Shown here one piece after another: positions 44,546 to 55,712 of a stretch of DNA of 64,000 nucleotides (positions are counted from its first letter, which is position 1; every line of letters begins with the position of its first letter). Under the pieces are notes generated by a model. The model saw only the letters and a program-made list of their open reading frames with translations. It was not told the DNA's origin and ran no database searches. The stretch lies in assembly GCA_025766275.1 (NCBI GenBank), contig JAFKAC010000002.1, forward strand, positions 1-64,000. The letters run 5' to 3'. The position numbers were made by a program, and so were the translations under genes. The DNA is from Lactarius indigo. Taxonomy: Eukaryota; Basidiomycota; Agaricomycetes; Russulales; Russulaceae.

Positions 44546-47500
44546 ATGTCGTCTCAATTAACTACTCTTGTCTCCGTCTTTGATGGCTCTAATTGGACCC
44601 TTTGGTCCAACGCCATGCAAGCCTTCTTCATGTCCCAAGGCCTCTGGGGTTACGTCAATGGTTCTATCCCTCTCAACACTACTGCCGCCGCTGATATTCA
44701 AGCTGCCTGGCATCGCAGTGATGAAATGGCAAGAGGTAATCTTACCCTTCGCCTTTCTCCTGCCATCCAGCAAGCTGTCACTGGCACCTCTGCCAAATTG
44801 CTCTGGGATGCTGTCCAAGATTGCTATGGAGTGGTCTCCCTGCCACACATTTACAAGGATTTTAAAGAAGCAGTTTCTATTTGCTTCAATCCAAACCAAA
44901 ACCCAGTAGTGTAACACCACTACAGGGGCATTGAGTACGACCTGTACTAGGTCAGTCGGGAATGCGGTAGTCCAAGCTCAGAGGCTCGACTTCAGATAAG
45001 ATGGTGCACAGGGATCACAAGGACGTCGGTCACTTGGATCGTAGAGGAAAGGCTAAGACGTGAAGGTCTAGCAGGAACGAGGGTCGCGAGACAAAGAGCA
45101 CACGGAAGTGTTCCGTTTCAGACGAGTGTAGTATTACACAAGAAGTCTAGTCTACCGTACAAGCTAGATACGACTAGAGTTAAATAAGGGTTCTGCTGTA
45201 TGGTCGTTACAAACAGATGGCGCCATCGCTAAGTTAAGGGATAAAGGGATAGGCATAAAGGGAACAAGGCATGGATATATCAAGAACAAAGGCGAATCAC
45301 GCGGGGTCGCGCGTGAGTGGGAACAAGTCGGAAACTAGCACATGTCGAACTTTATCTGAGGGAACCATCGATAAGTTGGGCGTGCAATAGAAGCCGAGGA
45401 ATCGTAAAGTCCGCGTAATCGTACAGGGCTTGTATGGTGTGGGGAAAAGGATAGTAGTAAATGAAAGAACGAGTCCAAGGAAAATCGTAACAAGTAGCAA
45501 CTTTTGAGAAAATGGCTGCCACCTTCTCTCGACTTGGTGCTGTTACTATTGGCACTGCTCCTAATCAAACAACGCTTGCGATATCTCCTCCCCTTCAGGC
45601 TTTGATAGCCATGTCCGCGCTTCCTCAGAAATGGGAAAATCTTATCCCCATTATCTGTAGCAGTGTTGCAACAGCTGATCTCAAACTTGCTTCAGTTTCT
45701 GGCATAGTAATTGGCCAGTTTGAAACTGAAACTAATCACAGACAGCATAAGGGAGCTCATAACGCGCAGAAACTCTCTGCCGTTAAACGCAAGTGCGATA
45801 ACCCTCGCTTTTCGAAGCAGGGTGGTCAGCAGCAGCAACAGCCTTCCACTTCCAATGCCCCTGGCCCGTCTTCCCAGCAGCAGCCTAATCGGCAGCGCGG
45901 AGGACGAGGATCTGGGCGAGGCAAAGGAAAAGGTAAAGGTAAAGCACATGGCGGCGCTCCCCAGCATTCCCACATAGCCTCTGTAGCTGCATTATCTCTG
46001 CCCACTTCTCACAAGGTGATCCATATTGGGTCATCTGGCATCTCTACTCGCACAGAAGTCGAATCCTCTTTGCCACAGAGGACTCCTGGCTTCTTTCCCT
46101 CCGTTAATACCACTATGACGCTCGCAGAGCGGCTGAATGTACCAGCTACAGTTCAGACCGCGAAGACGCTTGAGCAGCGCTTCGCCGATGTGGACACTCA
46201 GATGCGCCCTCGGATCGATAAATTTATTGACGAAGAGTATGACTCTGATTTCGACATTGACATGACGCAAGCACCCCCTGCTGGCGCACAACCAATTGTC
46301 GACATTGAGAGTCTAGATGACTCTGAGATTGCCGCCTATTGTAGTGAGTCTTCAAATGCCCTACAATTAGACTTAAGTGATCTAACTATATCAGATGTTG
46401 ACTCGGATAAAGAAAACTGAGCTCTGACACCGGAATATGTTGATCTGGAGGCAATTGAGGCTGCAGAGATAACAAAAATGTGGGAACAACCTTCATTTAC
46501 TGGCCCTGGTTCTATTCCGAAAGTTCCTTCTTTGGAGCTAATTCTTGCCGCATGGACTAGGAACCAGCAATATTTATATGATCATGGGCTTCCTACACAC
46601 CCTGACTTCGGTACTTTGATATCCCCGTCAGGCTCGCGTTCTATAACCCCTGAACATTTTCTAACCGGTCCAGATGAGGTCCTGGATTGGGGTTCCGATG
46701 AAGAAGAGTACGTTACTCCTTCATTTTGCCTATTATGTGCTGATCACGTTACAGAATTAGTCCAGCCCCCAAAAAATCTAAGGGGTGGCAGATCTAACTG
46801 TAACGTACTTGGGTCACATGTAAAGAAGTTGCCTGAAATGTACAATAATACTAGTGCCCTTCTCAATTTTCTAGAGTGTGAGCACAATGAGTACTTCAGT
46901 CAATGCACAGAATGTTTGAAGCGTACTAAGAATATGTGGCTTCTTGACTCAGGAGCCTCGGCACACTTTACCAATAGTCTTAGTGATTTTATTGAGTATA
47001 AGTCGCTAGCCAAGTCTGACAGAATACCTGTCAAAACCACTGCTCATATGATATATGTTGAGGGAATTGGTACTGTCCTGCTAGAGCATTACCTTGCAGA
47101 CAAACTTGTAACTACACGAGTTTATCCAGTCTTTCACATACCTTCTATGAGCACACGGTTACTATCTATGGGAGTATTCCTACAGCAAGGATTGCGCATT
47201 TTGGGGAATTCGCAGCATATAGACTTGCTAAGAAAAAATAAAACAATTGTCCAATGTAAACCCCTTATTCATGGACAATCACTATTTTGGCTAGATGCCT
47301 CTATATCTAATCTAACTGAGTCGGATTATGCCAACATATCTGCATTGCAAAATGTGGATTATGACCTTATGCATCGTTGCCTCGGACACCCATCTAAAGA
47401 GGTTCTAAGACGATCTAAGGAAAGCACTAAGGGTTTCCCTGACGGGATTGTAATTCCGACCTCTGATAAACTATGTCCAGGATGTGCGCAAGGCAAAATG

Positions 47501-47958
47501 CCTGCAGCATCTCATCCTCCTTCTGAGACTAGGGCTAAAGCCTCTTTTAGTCGGATTCATTCCGATCTAAAATGCTTCCCTATACCGTCATATCACAAGT
47601 ACAAGTATTTTATCGTCTTCTTCGATGATTATACTTCTTTTGCTTGGATCACTCTCTTACAGGATAAAGCCTCCGCTATTACTGCTTTAAAGCAGTGGCT
47701 TGTACTGATTAAAAATCAGTTCAACGCTACCATAGAAGAGTGGATGTCTGATGCTGGCGGTGAATATAAATCGGATGCTTTCCTTAAGCAGTTAAAGGAT
47801 GCCGACATTACAGTGCTACAGTCCGCACCACATACCCCACAGCAGAATGGCTGCGCTGAGCACTTTATGCGTACTGTCATGGACAAAGCTCAGGCTATGC
47901 GCCTTGATGCTTGTTTACCTCAGAGTTGGTGGGAATTTGCAGTTTTACATGCTACACA
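44546..47958 (+). pseudogene. Cop1 gag-pol, interrupted and truncated
   Basis: Gag starts MSSQLTTLVSVFDGSNWTLW. It is cut at 44909 by a solo LTR and resumes in frame at 45498, through LPQKWENLIPII and an SR/GK-rich tail (GRGSGRGKGKGKGK). A single TGA at 46418-46420 separates it from pol in the same frame. Pol has protease WLLDSGASAHF (about 46945), pre-integrase HRCLGHPS (47.37 kb) and integrase HSDLKC, FDDYTSF, SDAGGEY and NGCAEHFMRT (47.55-47.88 kb). It breaks at 47958, before RT. I see no CCHC knuckle in Gag. The TGA may be a nonsense change rather than a readthrough signal, given how common such TGAs are here. Confidence 0.85.
44910..45492 (-). repeat. Gy2-A solo LTR (583 bp), TSD agtag
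   Basis: TGTAACACC...CGTAACA flanked by AGTAG (44905-44909, 45493-45497), inside Cop1 gag. It contains the minus-strand TATTTAA box and the AGACTAGACTT self-priming partner (complement near 45147-45157). Confidence 0.9.
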
Positions 47959-48583
47959 TGATGAACAGCATAGACAGAACCAGTACTCACAGAGGCAAAG
48001 AGTCTGTGGTGAGATACTAGTGGCAAGCTGGTTAGCAGCAGAGGGGAATGTCAAGCAGTGAAGCAGAAGGTGTCTGGCACACAAACAGTGAGAACTGATG
48101 TTGTTAGATTGGAGGGAAGGAAGCTTACCTGGCACACAAACAGTGAGAACTGATGTGGACCAGGAGTGTACATGGTACTCTACTTATACTCCTACAGAGG
48201 GTGACAGTAGTACAAGGTAAGTAACGCTAGTCACAGAATACAAGGGTGCTATTGTTCTACAAAGAGACAAAAGAGTGGACGCTTTGAGAACAAGGGAAAG
48301 GAGAACAAGGAGAGTCCAGAACTAGATGATATCATACTGACATCATAATAAAGATAATACTAAATAAAGAACAATGAGAAGTACAAAAGCGTTATACAAC
48401 GCAGAGTCCGGATGTATGATGTCATGGAAGTACAGTGATGTCATAGATGACGCAATGGTAAGTCCAGATTGTACAGATCAAATAGTATCTAATCTACAAG
48501 TCCTGTATATCTAATCTAAAGCAGTCCATGCTGCAAGTCCGGTCCGTACGAGCCGCTAAGTGCGCAAGGGTCACTTATCAACA
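47959..48583 (-). repeat. Cop2 LTR, minus strand, no TSD
   Basis: Reverse complement of the Cop2 5' LTR: begins TGATGAACAG and ends TTATCAACA on the plus strand. Left flank ACACA (in Cop1) and right flank GCGAT (in Gy2-B) differ, and the two sides belong to different elements. This suggests recombination between two separate LTR insertions. Confidence 0.85.
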
Positions 48584-49254
48584 GCGATGTCTTCTATACT
48601 CCTCAGGGACCATTTCTTCAAAGGTCCTCTGGGGCTTTTTGGTGGCTTCTTGTTGTGCCAACTCCGACGCTGTCATTGTTTTTCGCAGTTGGATGTGTGG
48701 AGCTTCGTCTTTCTCCAGCTGTTCCCAAGCCAATTCGTCAAGTTGATACGTCTCCAATGCCTTAATGGTAGCGTCCATGGGCATGGCTTCGTCTGACAAA
48801 TTAAGGCTGGTGACTACTACTGGTTGGAACTCTTCATCCAAAGTGGCGTCTCGCCAGTGGAACTTCGGTTCGAAGGCAGTGAACCAGGGGTATCCTAGAA
48901 TGACTTCATCATTCCTGAGGTTGGTGATAAGAAATCGGAGGTCCTGGGTTTTTCCTCCGGTTTTGACGGTTAGATCAGTGAAGGAGGTGATTTCTCCTCC
49001 TTGGTTGTGGGTTCCATCCACATTCCATATTTTGATGGGTCTTTCTGTGGCTAACCAGGCGATCTTCAATCGTTTTAAGAGGTTCGCACTTATAAAATTG
49101 TCGGTTGCTCCAGAATCAATAAGGATGTTTCGTTCGGCCGTTGCGTGTGCAGATTTGAAAAGTACTGGAATTCGCATAGATCGAAATCTGCTATTGTACA
49201 TGCTAAGTTTTAATGCTCTAGCCCAGGCCGCCGGGTTCAAGCATTCGGAAAATC
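48584..49254 (-). pseudogene. Gy2-B pol fragment: protease region
   Basis: In the -1 frame after the slip site: CLNPAAWARALKLSMYN, then RNILIDSGATDNFISANLLK (aspartic protease DSG, about 49110) and DEVILGYPWFTAFEPKFHWR (about 48890). The linker toward RT ends with TFEEMVPEEYRRH. It is truncated at 48583 before RT. Closely similar to Gy1 (MILGYPWLAAFEPQCNWK). Confidence 0.85.
49210..49254 (-). promoter_or_regulatory. Gy2-B -1 frameshift cassette
   Basis: Gag GAT TTT CCG AAT GCT TGA (stop 49237-49239) overlaps pol in the -1 frame. The 28-nt hairpin segment (GCTT/GAGC with a G-U pair, CCC/GGG) begins six bases after the TTT, as in Gy1. Confidence 0.65.
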
Positions 49255-50910
49255 CTTTTTCTGCCTGAATAGTTTGTCCACCATGAGTTCGTGGACTTCA
49301 GGGCTTTGAGCGAAGAGGGCAGCAACTTGTGCCTCAGCTTGTTCTTCATTAGAAAGGGGTCACAAGGCCGTCATGGAAATTGTGGCCATTGTTGGGGTAG
49401 TGGTGATGTCCGCGGCTTTGGCTGTTATTGCTGGTTTTTGTGGGCAAAACTGAGAGATGTGACCTTGGCCTCGGCATCGGAAGCACCTTCCTTCCTTTTG
49501 AAGCTGTTTCTTCTCATCGCCTGTCATCGCGGCGCAGGCTCGGGTTTGGCTAACATCCATCACATTTGGGTCTCTGTTCTTGTTTAGGGTGGATAACCAT
49601 TGGTTGCGAGAGGCTCCTCCTCTTCTGTCGTTCTTCCCCTTGGTGAGCTTATCTTTGAGGAGGAGGTATTTGGCTTGTTGAAGAGTGACTGCCACTTTCC
49701 AATCATCCCACGTTATTGGGTGATGGAATTTGATCGCGTTGACCACAAGGGCATTTGGTAAGCCTTTTTGGAATATTTCCAGGGTTGTGGCCTTGTCTTT
49801 GTTGTACCCCGCCTTATTTGCTAGATTGGAGAATTTGGCAATGTATGTGTTGATGTCTTCTTTTTCCATTTGGAGGGTTTGGATGGCATGTTGTGCCTTT
49901 TGTTGCTGAGTAGTGTTGGTGTAAGCTTGGATAAAGCGTGTTTCAATGGTGTTCCAGAGGTTTTCGGCATTCATGGCCACCCCACCCGCTAATTGGTCTA
50001 CAAGCCATTGAATTTGTTCTTCTACCCAGTCGTCCACAAGTGGTCCTTGTATATAGGAGAGCAAAGTCATTGCTCGGGAGTAAGGGAGAGTAAGCTGTTG
50101 GACGTTTGGGTTCATTCCTCTGTAAAGAGAGAAGGCATTGAGGAACGTGTGACTGGCTTCGCAATCTCCGGCAAATTCTGGGGGGGGATTTCCTCTGAGT
50201 CATCCATTTGGGGCTCCTCTGATGGCTGCACCTCCAGCGCCTGCTCCGCCTCCAGGCGCACCGCCTCCGCCTCCACCTCCTCCACCTCCAGGTGCACCGC
50301 CTCCATGATGGCCTCCTGCACTTCCCGCAGGACCTCCTCCACCTGTCGGCAGACTTCCTCCCAAAGGATGTCCTCCACTACCTGAAGGATTCGCTGACGA
50401 GGTCCCTGCGAGTTGAGAGCTTCCCGAGGGCTGGGCAGTGGTGAGGGTGGTGGAAAGTTGGGTGGTGGACATGTTGGCATATGATGCAAAATCAACCGGT
50501 CATTGGATAGTGGGGGTAAGGGTGGGGTTGTGTTCTGATTCGGAATCTGGTTCCGATGCGGGTTCTTCGACGTCGGAGTCGACGTCAATGGCTTGGATAT
50601 GGCCCTTTCCTGGTCCAAGTCCGAGGTGTGTGGGGACTGGCTTATACGAGTACCAGGAGTGCTTTGAGTCAGAATAAGCGACGTAAGCCCAGATATGCTG
50701 GTCTTCGATATATTCGATTGGTTTGTAGGTAAGTTTGTCGGGGTCGTAGACGTAGTACCCTTTGTTGTGTGGGGTATTCCGCCAGAGAGCAGTTCCTTTG
50801 ATAGAGGGTCAGATGTCGTCGTTTGGATGTCGTTCCAGGTATTCCCAGACAAACTGAGTTCGGCTTCGGCTGGTGAGAGCCACGGTGTACAGCTGAGAGA
50901 CTAGACTTAA
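49237..50910 (-). pseudogene. Gy2-B gag
   Basis: N-terminal module GYYVYDPDKLTYKPIEYIED (about 50730) and a glycine-rich region (50200-50470) come first. The Gag core follows (MEKEDINTYIAKFSNLANKAGYN) and CCHC knuckle CFRCRGQGHISQFC (about 49450-49490). The expected start codon is GTG where Gy2-C has ATG. In-frame TGAs at 50809-50811 and 49360-49362 correspond to CGA in Gy2-C, and others shift frame near 50180. Non-functional. Confidence 0.8.
50898..50908 (-). promoter_or_regulatory. Gy2-B self-priming site (AAGTCTAGTCT on minus strand)
   Basis: Two bases inside the LTR; perfectly complementary to AGACTAGACTT in the LTR (complement of 51145-51155). Compared with Gy1, one base differs in both partners, so pairing is preserved. 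Confidence 0.75.
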
Positions 50911-51491
50911 TGTTACGCCACTACAGGGGCGTATAGTACGACCTGTACCAAGTCAGTCAAGTTATGGTAGCACGGACTCCAAGGTCCAGCTTCAGTAGGT
51001 TGATGCACAAGGATCACAAGGACGATAGTCACTTGGATCGTAGGGGAAAGTTAAGATGCGAAGGTCTAACAGAGATGCGGGGGTTCTTGAGACAAGGGAA
51101 AGCACGAAGGCATCCATCTTAGATGAGTGTAGTATTTACACAAGAAGTCTAGTCTACCGTACAAGCTAGATATAACTAGAGTTAAATAGGAATCGTGCTG
51201 TATGGCTGTTACAAATAGATGGCACCATCGCCAGGTTGAGGAATAAAGGGATAGACATAATGGGAACAAGGCATAGATATCAAAACGAAAGCGAATCACG
51301 CGGGGTCACGCGTGAACAGGAATAAGTTGGAAACTAGCACATGTTGAACTTTATCAGAAGGGGATGTCGATAAGTAGGGTGTGTGATAGGAACTGAATAA
51401 TCGTAAAGTCCGCGTACTCGTACAAGGCTCGTATAGTGTGGGGAAGGGAATGGTGACATGTGAAAGGACGAGTCCAAAGAAAATCGTAACA
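50911..51491 (-). repeat. Gy2-B 5' LTR (581 bp)
   Basis: TGTTACGCC...CGTAACA; similar over its length to Gy2-A and Gy2-C. The right flank is Gy2-C protease sequence. Confidence 0.9.
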
Positions 51492-51804
51492 TTTTGGACT
51501 TGGTTCCTGGTTCGTATGGTTAAGTCTGTGAAGGATGTGATTTCTCCTCCCTGATTGTGTGTTCCATCTACATTCCATATTTTGATGGAATGTTCTGTAG
51601 GAAGCCAGGCGATTTTGAGTCTTTTTAGGAGGTTCGCGCTTATGAAATTGTCCGTGGCTCCTGAATCGATAAGGACATTTCATTTGGCTGTCATGTGTGC
51701 AGATTTAAAGAGAACTGGAATTTGCATAGATCAGAATCTGCTAGTGTACATGCTAAGTTTTAAAGCTCTAGCCCAGGCTGCTGGGTTCAAGCATTGAGAA
51801 AATC
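51492..51804 (-). pseudogene. Gy2-C pol start: partial protease
   Basis: In the -1 frame after gag: LNPAAWARALKLSMYT, then a DSGATDNFI protease motif (about 51650-51670) and the DGTHNQGGEITSF segment. It stops at the Gy2-B LTR (51491). The frameshift cassette is at 51761-51804. Confidence 0.75.
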
Positions 51805-53420
51805 CTTCTTCTGACTGAATAATTTGTCCACCATGAGTTCGCGAACTTCGGTACTTTGAGCAAAAAGGGCAGCAACTTGTGCTTCCACTTGTTCTTCATT
51901 TGAGAGGGGTCGTGAGGCCGTCATAGAGATCGTAGCTGTGGTTGGGACTATGGTGTCTGTGGTTTTGGTGGCTGCCATTGGCTTTTGAGGGCAAAATCGT
52001 GAAATATGCCCTTGTCCTCAGCAGCAGAAGCATCTTCCTTCTTTTTGAAGTTGCTTCTTTTCATTGTCTGTCATGGCAGCGCGGGCTCGGGTGCGGCTTA
52101 CGTCCATTGTGTTTGGGTCTCTGTTTTTGTTTAGCATGGACAGCCATTGATCCCTTGAGGCTCCTCCTCTTTTGTCACCTTTGCCTTTGGTGAGTTTATC
52201 TTTGAGAAGGAGGTATTCAGCCTGTTGGAGGGTGACCACCGCTTTCCAATCATCCCATGTTATTGGATGATGCAACTTGATTGCGTTGACTACAAGTGCA
52301 TTTGGTAGTCCCTTCTGGAAAATTTCCAGGGTGGTGGCTTCGTCTTTGTTGTACCCAGCCTTGTTTGCCAAGTTTGAAAACTTGGCGATGTACGTATCAA
52401 TGTCTTCTTTTTCCATCCGAAGGGTCTGAATGGTGTGTCAGGCTTTTTGTTGTTGAGTGGTGTTGGTGTATGCATGAATGAAGCACGTTTCTATGGTGTT
52501 CCACAAATTTTCTGTGTTCATAGCCACTCCTCCTGCCAGTTGGTCTATCAGCCATTGAATTTGTTCTTCTACCCAGTCGTCCACCAATGGTCCTCTGATG
52601 TATGAAAGGAGGGTCATTGCTCAGGAGTACGGGAGGACTAATTGTTGAACATTTGGATTCATTCCTTGATAGAGGGAGAAGGCATTGAGAAACGCTCAAC
52701 TGGTTTCTCGGTCTCCAGTAAACTCTGGGGGGGGTTCCCTCTGAGTCATCTGTTTGGGGCCCCTGCTGCTGCGCCTCCAACGCCTGCTCCGCCTCCAGGT
52801 GTGCCGCCTCCGCCTCCGCCTCCAGGCGCACCGCTTCCATGATGGCCTCCTGCACTTCCCATAGGGCCTCCTCCGCCTGCTGGCATACTTCCTCCCAGAG
52901 AATGTCCTCCACTACCTGAAGGATTCACTGACGAGGCCCCTGCAGGTTGGGAGTTTCCCGAGTGTTGGGCGGTGGTGAGGGTGGTGGAGAGTTGGGTGTT
53001 GGACATGTTGGCATACAATGTGAAGTCAACCAGTCTCTGGATGGTGGGGGTAAGGGTGGGGTTGTTTTCCGAGTCGGAGTCTGGTTCTGATGCGGGTTCT
53101 TCGACGTCTGAGTCGGCATTGATGGCTTGGATGTGGCCCTTTCCAGGTCCTAATCTGAGGTGTGCAGGGACTGGTTTATACGAGTACCAGGAGTGTTTTG
53201 AATCCAAGTAGGCAATGTAGGCCCAAATATGCTGGTCTTCGATGTATTCAATGGGTTCATATGAGAGTTTGTCGGGGTCGTAAACGTAGTATCCCTTGTC
53301 ATGTGGGGTGTTTCTCCAGAGGGCAGTTCCTTTGATGGAGGGTCGGAGTTCATTGTGTCGGTGTCATTCCAGGTATTCCCGGACAAACTGGGTTCGACTT
53401 TGGCTGGTGAGAGCCATGGT
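51787..53420 (-). pseudogene. Gy2-C gag
   Basis: Begins MALTSQSRTQFV (ATG about 53418) and contains GYYVYDPDKLSYEPIEYIED (about 53270). Next are a glycine-rich part, the Gag core (MEKEDIDTYIAKFSNLANKAGYN, about 52400) and the CCHC region CFCC...GQGHISRFC. TGAs at 53364-53366, 52621-52623 and 52018-52020 stand where Gy2-B has CGA. The gag/pol cassette (GAT TTT CTC AAT GCT TGA, stop 51787-51789) is preserved. Confidence 0.8.
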
Positions 53421-53445
53421 GTGCAGCTGTAGAGACTAGACTTAA

Positions 53446-54012
53446 TGTAATGCCACTACAGGGGCGTTAGGTATGACTTGTACCAAGTCAGTTGAATCGC
53501 AGTAGCACAAGCTCCAAGGCTTGGCTTCAGTAGGATGATGCACAAGGATCACAAGGACGTTTGTCACTTGGACCATAGAGGAGGGCTAAGACATGAAAGT
53601 CTAGCAAGAAAAGGGGGTTCGTGAGACAAGGGGAAGCACAGCATCCGTGTTAGACCAGTGTAGTTATTACACAAGAAGTCTAGTCTACCGTACAAGCTAG
53701 GTATGACTAGGCTTAAATGCAAATCAGGTTTGTGTGGTCATAGTAAACAGATGGCACCATCACCTGATCAGAGAATAAAGGGAAAGGCATAAATGGAACA
53801 AAGCATGAACATAATGGGAACAAGGGTGAATCATGTGGAGTTGTGCGTGGGTAGGAACAGGGCAGAAACTAACACATGTCCAGCTTTATCAGAAGAGACT
53901 GTTGATAAGGAAGGTGCGTGATAGGAACCAGGTAATTGTACAGGGCTCATGTAGTATCAAGGTGGGGATAGCAAGAAAAGAAAGAATGAGTCCGGAAAGA
54001 AAGTTCGTAACA
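53446..54012 (-). repeat. Gy2-C 5' LTR (567 bp)
   Basis: TGTAATGCC...CGTAACA, with the AGACTAGACTT self-priming partner at the complement of 53676-53686. Confidence 0.9.
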
Positions 54013-55712
54013 GAGAGGAAGACAACCAAGGTGTAGTTGTCTTGCCTCCCGAGGTATTTGTATGAGCCGCTAACATCGCATGCACCATGAAAATACACCC
54101 TATGCTGCAACAACCAAGACAACAACAAGACCCAGCCATCATCAGGACTTGGGTTGATGCTCATCAGTTTAAAAAGATAGATGGCGAATGGTATAAGGAT
54201 GGGCGAGTAGTGGTCACGGGACCCACATCGGCATACCAGACAATCATACATGACCATCATGACCCCCCCATTCATGGACACCCCGGAATAAGTCACACTC
54301 AGCGAATCATAGAATGACATTACTGGTGGCCTCACATTTGCTGGGATGTATATGAGTATGTCACAGGGTGTGCCGAATGCCAGCGGAATAAGGTCAACAC
54401 TAGACCAACTCGTGCGCCTCTACACCCCATTACTGCAGTAGCAGATGCTCCCCCCTTTCACACCATCGTGCTGGACTTTATTACTAAACTACCAACCTCC
54501 CAGACATACGATAGTATTCTCACCATTACGGACCATGACTGCAGCAAGGCGTCAATATTCATCCCCTGTAATGAAGAAATCACAGCTGAAGAGACTGCCA
54601 TTATGTACGTCAACCATGTCTTCAAGCGATTCAGATTACCACGTAAAATTATCAGTGATCGCAACCCCCAATTCATGTCAAAGTTCACCAAGGAGGTATG
54701 CCAGATTCGAGGTATCCAACAGAATATTTCAACTGCATACCACCTGCACACGGACAGACAATTGGAACAAACCAATCAATGGCTGGAGCAGTATCTATGG
54801 TTCTGGGCCAACGAGCAGCAAGATAACTGGGTGGCATATCTCCCCATAGCAGAATTCACTCACAACAACTGGCCCCATGAACACACAAAACAATCACCAT
54901 TCACGCTCCTTATGGGTTACAACCCAACGGCCAATTGGATGAAAAAGCCATCTCCCATCCCAAATGTAATCACCAGGCTGACTCAGTTGAAAGAAGCGCG
55001 ACAACTGGCCCAAGACCTTATCAGAAGAGCGCAAGACAGCTGGATTAAGCACAAAGACACTTCATGGTATCGGATTGGTGATCAAGTATGGTTAGAAGGC
55101 AGACATCTAAGAACCAATCAGCCAATGGCAAAATTAGTGGTGCGACACCATGGACTGTTTAAGATAGTTCAGGTGATGTCTCCTTACAACTATCGCCTTG
55201 AACTTCCCACGCAGTGGAGCATCCACCCAGTGTTTCACATAGATCTTCTCATGCCATACAAAAGCACAACCCTTCACGGCAAAAATTTCCCTCACCCGCC
55301 ACCGGATCTAGTGGAAGGAGAAGAAGAATATGAAGTTGAGGCCATTCTAGACTCTTGGCATCATGGTCACCGCCACAAACTCCAATACCTTGTCAAGTGG
55401 AAAGGGTATCCAGACTCAGAAAATCAGTGGGTCGATAAGGATGACGTGTTCGCCCCAGAAGCAGTAGCTGTGTATCAAGCAGGCCGAACAACAGCGCAAA
55501 GCCTTAAAAGCCAGCCAGTTGAAGGTCAGGAAGAACACCCCCTTCACATCCGATCTACTCATACTTCTATGCCCACTTCCCCTCTCCGACATGTCACCAC
55601 AGCAATCCTCCTCGACCAAGTTGCACAAGACACCACAGCCATCCTCCAAGATGACAAAGAAACTGTGGTTCCACAGGTCCAGCTCACTCCATACACACCT
55701 GCAAACCTGTGA
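54013..55712 (+). pseudogene. Gy3 pol: integrase and chromodomain
   Basis: Starts inside the RNase H/integrase linker. Zinc finger H-H-C-C (HGHPGISHTQRI...CAECQRNK, 54.27-54.39 kb) and core DFITKLP, SDRNPQF and QLEQTNQWLEQY (54.47-54.79 kb) follow. A GPY-like segment HGLFKIVQVMSPYNYRL and a chromodomain EVEAILDS...YLVKWKGYPDSENQWV (55.33-55.44 kb) complete it. Stops at 54063-54065 and 54315-54317 are both TGA where arginine is expected. From 54468 the frame is open to 55712. Closest in the window to Gy1 Pol. Confidence 0.85.

Larger units (their letters stand above)
35964..47958 (+). mobile_element. Cop1, Ty1/copia element split by Gy1 and a Gy2 solo LTR
   Basis: A short 5' LTR (about 35964-36193), primer site (36194-36205), leader (36206-36213 and 44190-44545), gag (44546-44909 plus 45498 on) and pol to 47958. 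Gy1 sits in the leader with TSD TACAG; a Gy2 solo LTR sits in gag with TSD AGTAG. Removing both with one TSD each restores the reading frame. The element ends abruptly in integrase at 47958 where a Cop2 LTR begins; RT and the 3' LTR are missing. Confidence 0.85.
48584..51491 (-). mobile_element. Gy2-B, truncated Ty3/gypsy element
   Basis: 5' LTR at 50911-51491, self-priming site, gag and the start of pol (protease) remain. Everything past the protease is replaced by the Cop2 LTR. It lies within Gy2-C, another copy of the same family. Confidence 0.85.
51492..54012 (-). mobile_element. Gy2-C, truncated Ty3/gypsy element
   Basis: 5' LTR 53446-54012, self-priming site 53433-53443, gag and the first part of protease (to 51492) remain. 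Gy2-B inserted into, or recombined with, its protease region; the rest of pol is absent. Its LTR abuts Gy3 pol at 54013. Confidence 0.85.

Noticed and set aside
32100..46420. TGA read as tryptophan or another amino acid (altered code)
   Set aside because: TGA positions correspond to arginine, not tryptophan, in homologues, and aligned copies have CGA at the same codons. Normal TGG tryptophans are present.
50200..50472. Glycine-rich ORF as a separate structural protein
   Set aside because: It is the low-complexity linker of Gy2-B Gag, also found in Gy2-C and Gy1.
44910..51491. Solo LTR A and the LTR of Gy2-B as the two ends of one element
   Set aside because: LTR A has identical AGTAG duplications on both sides and restores the Cop1 gag frame when removed, so it is a solo LTR, not the 3' LTR of Gy2-B.
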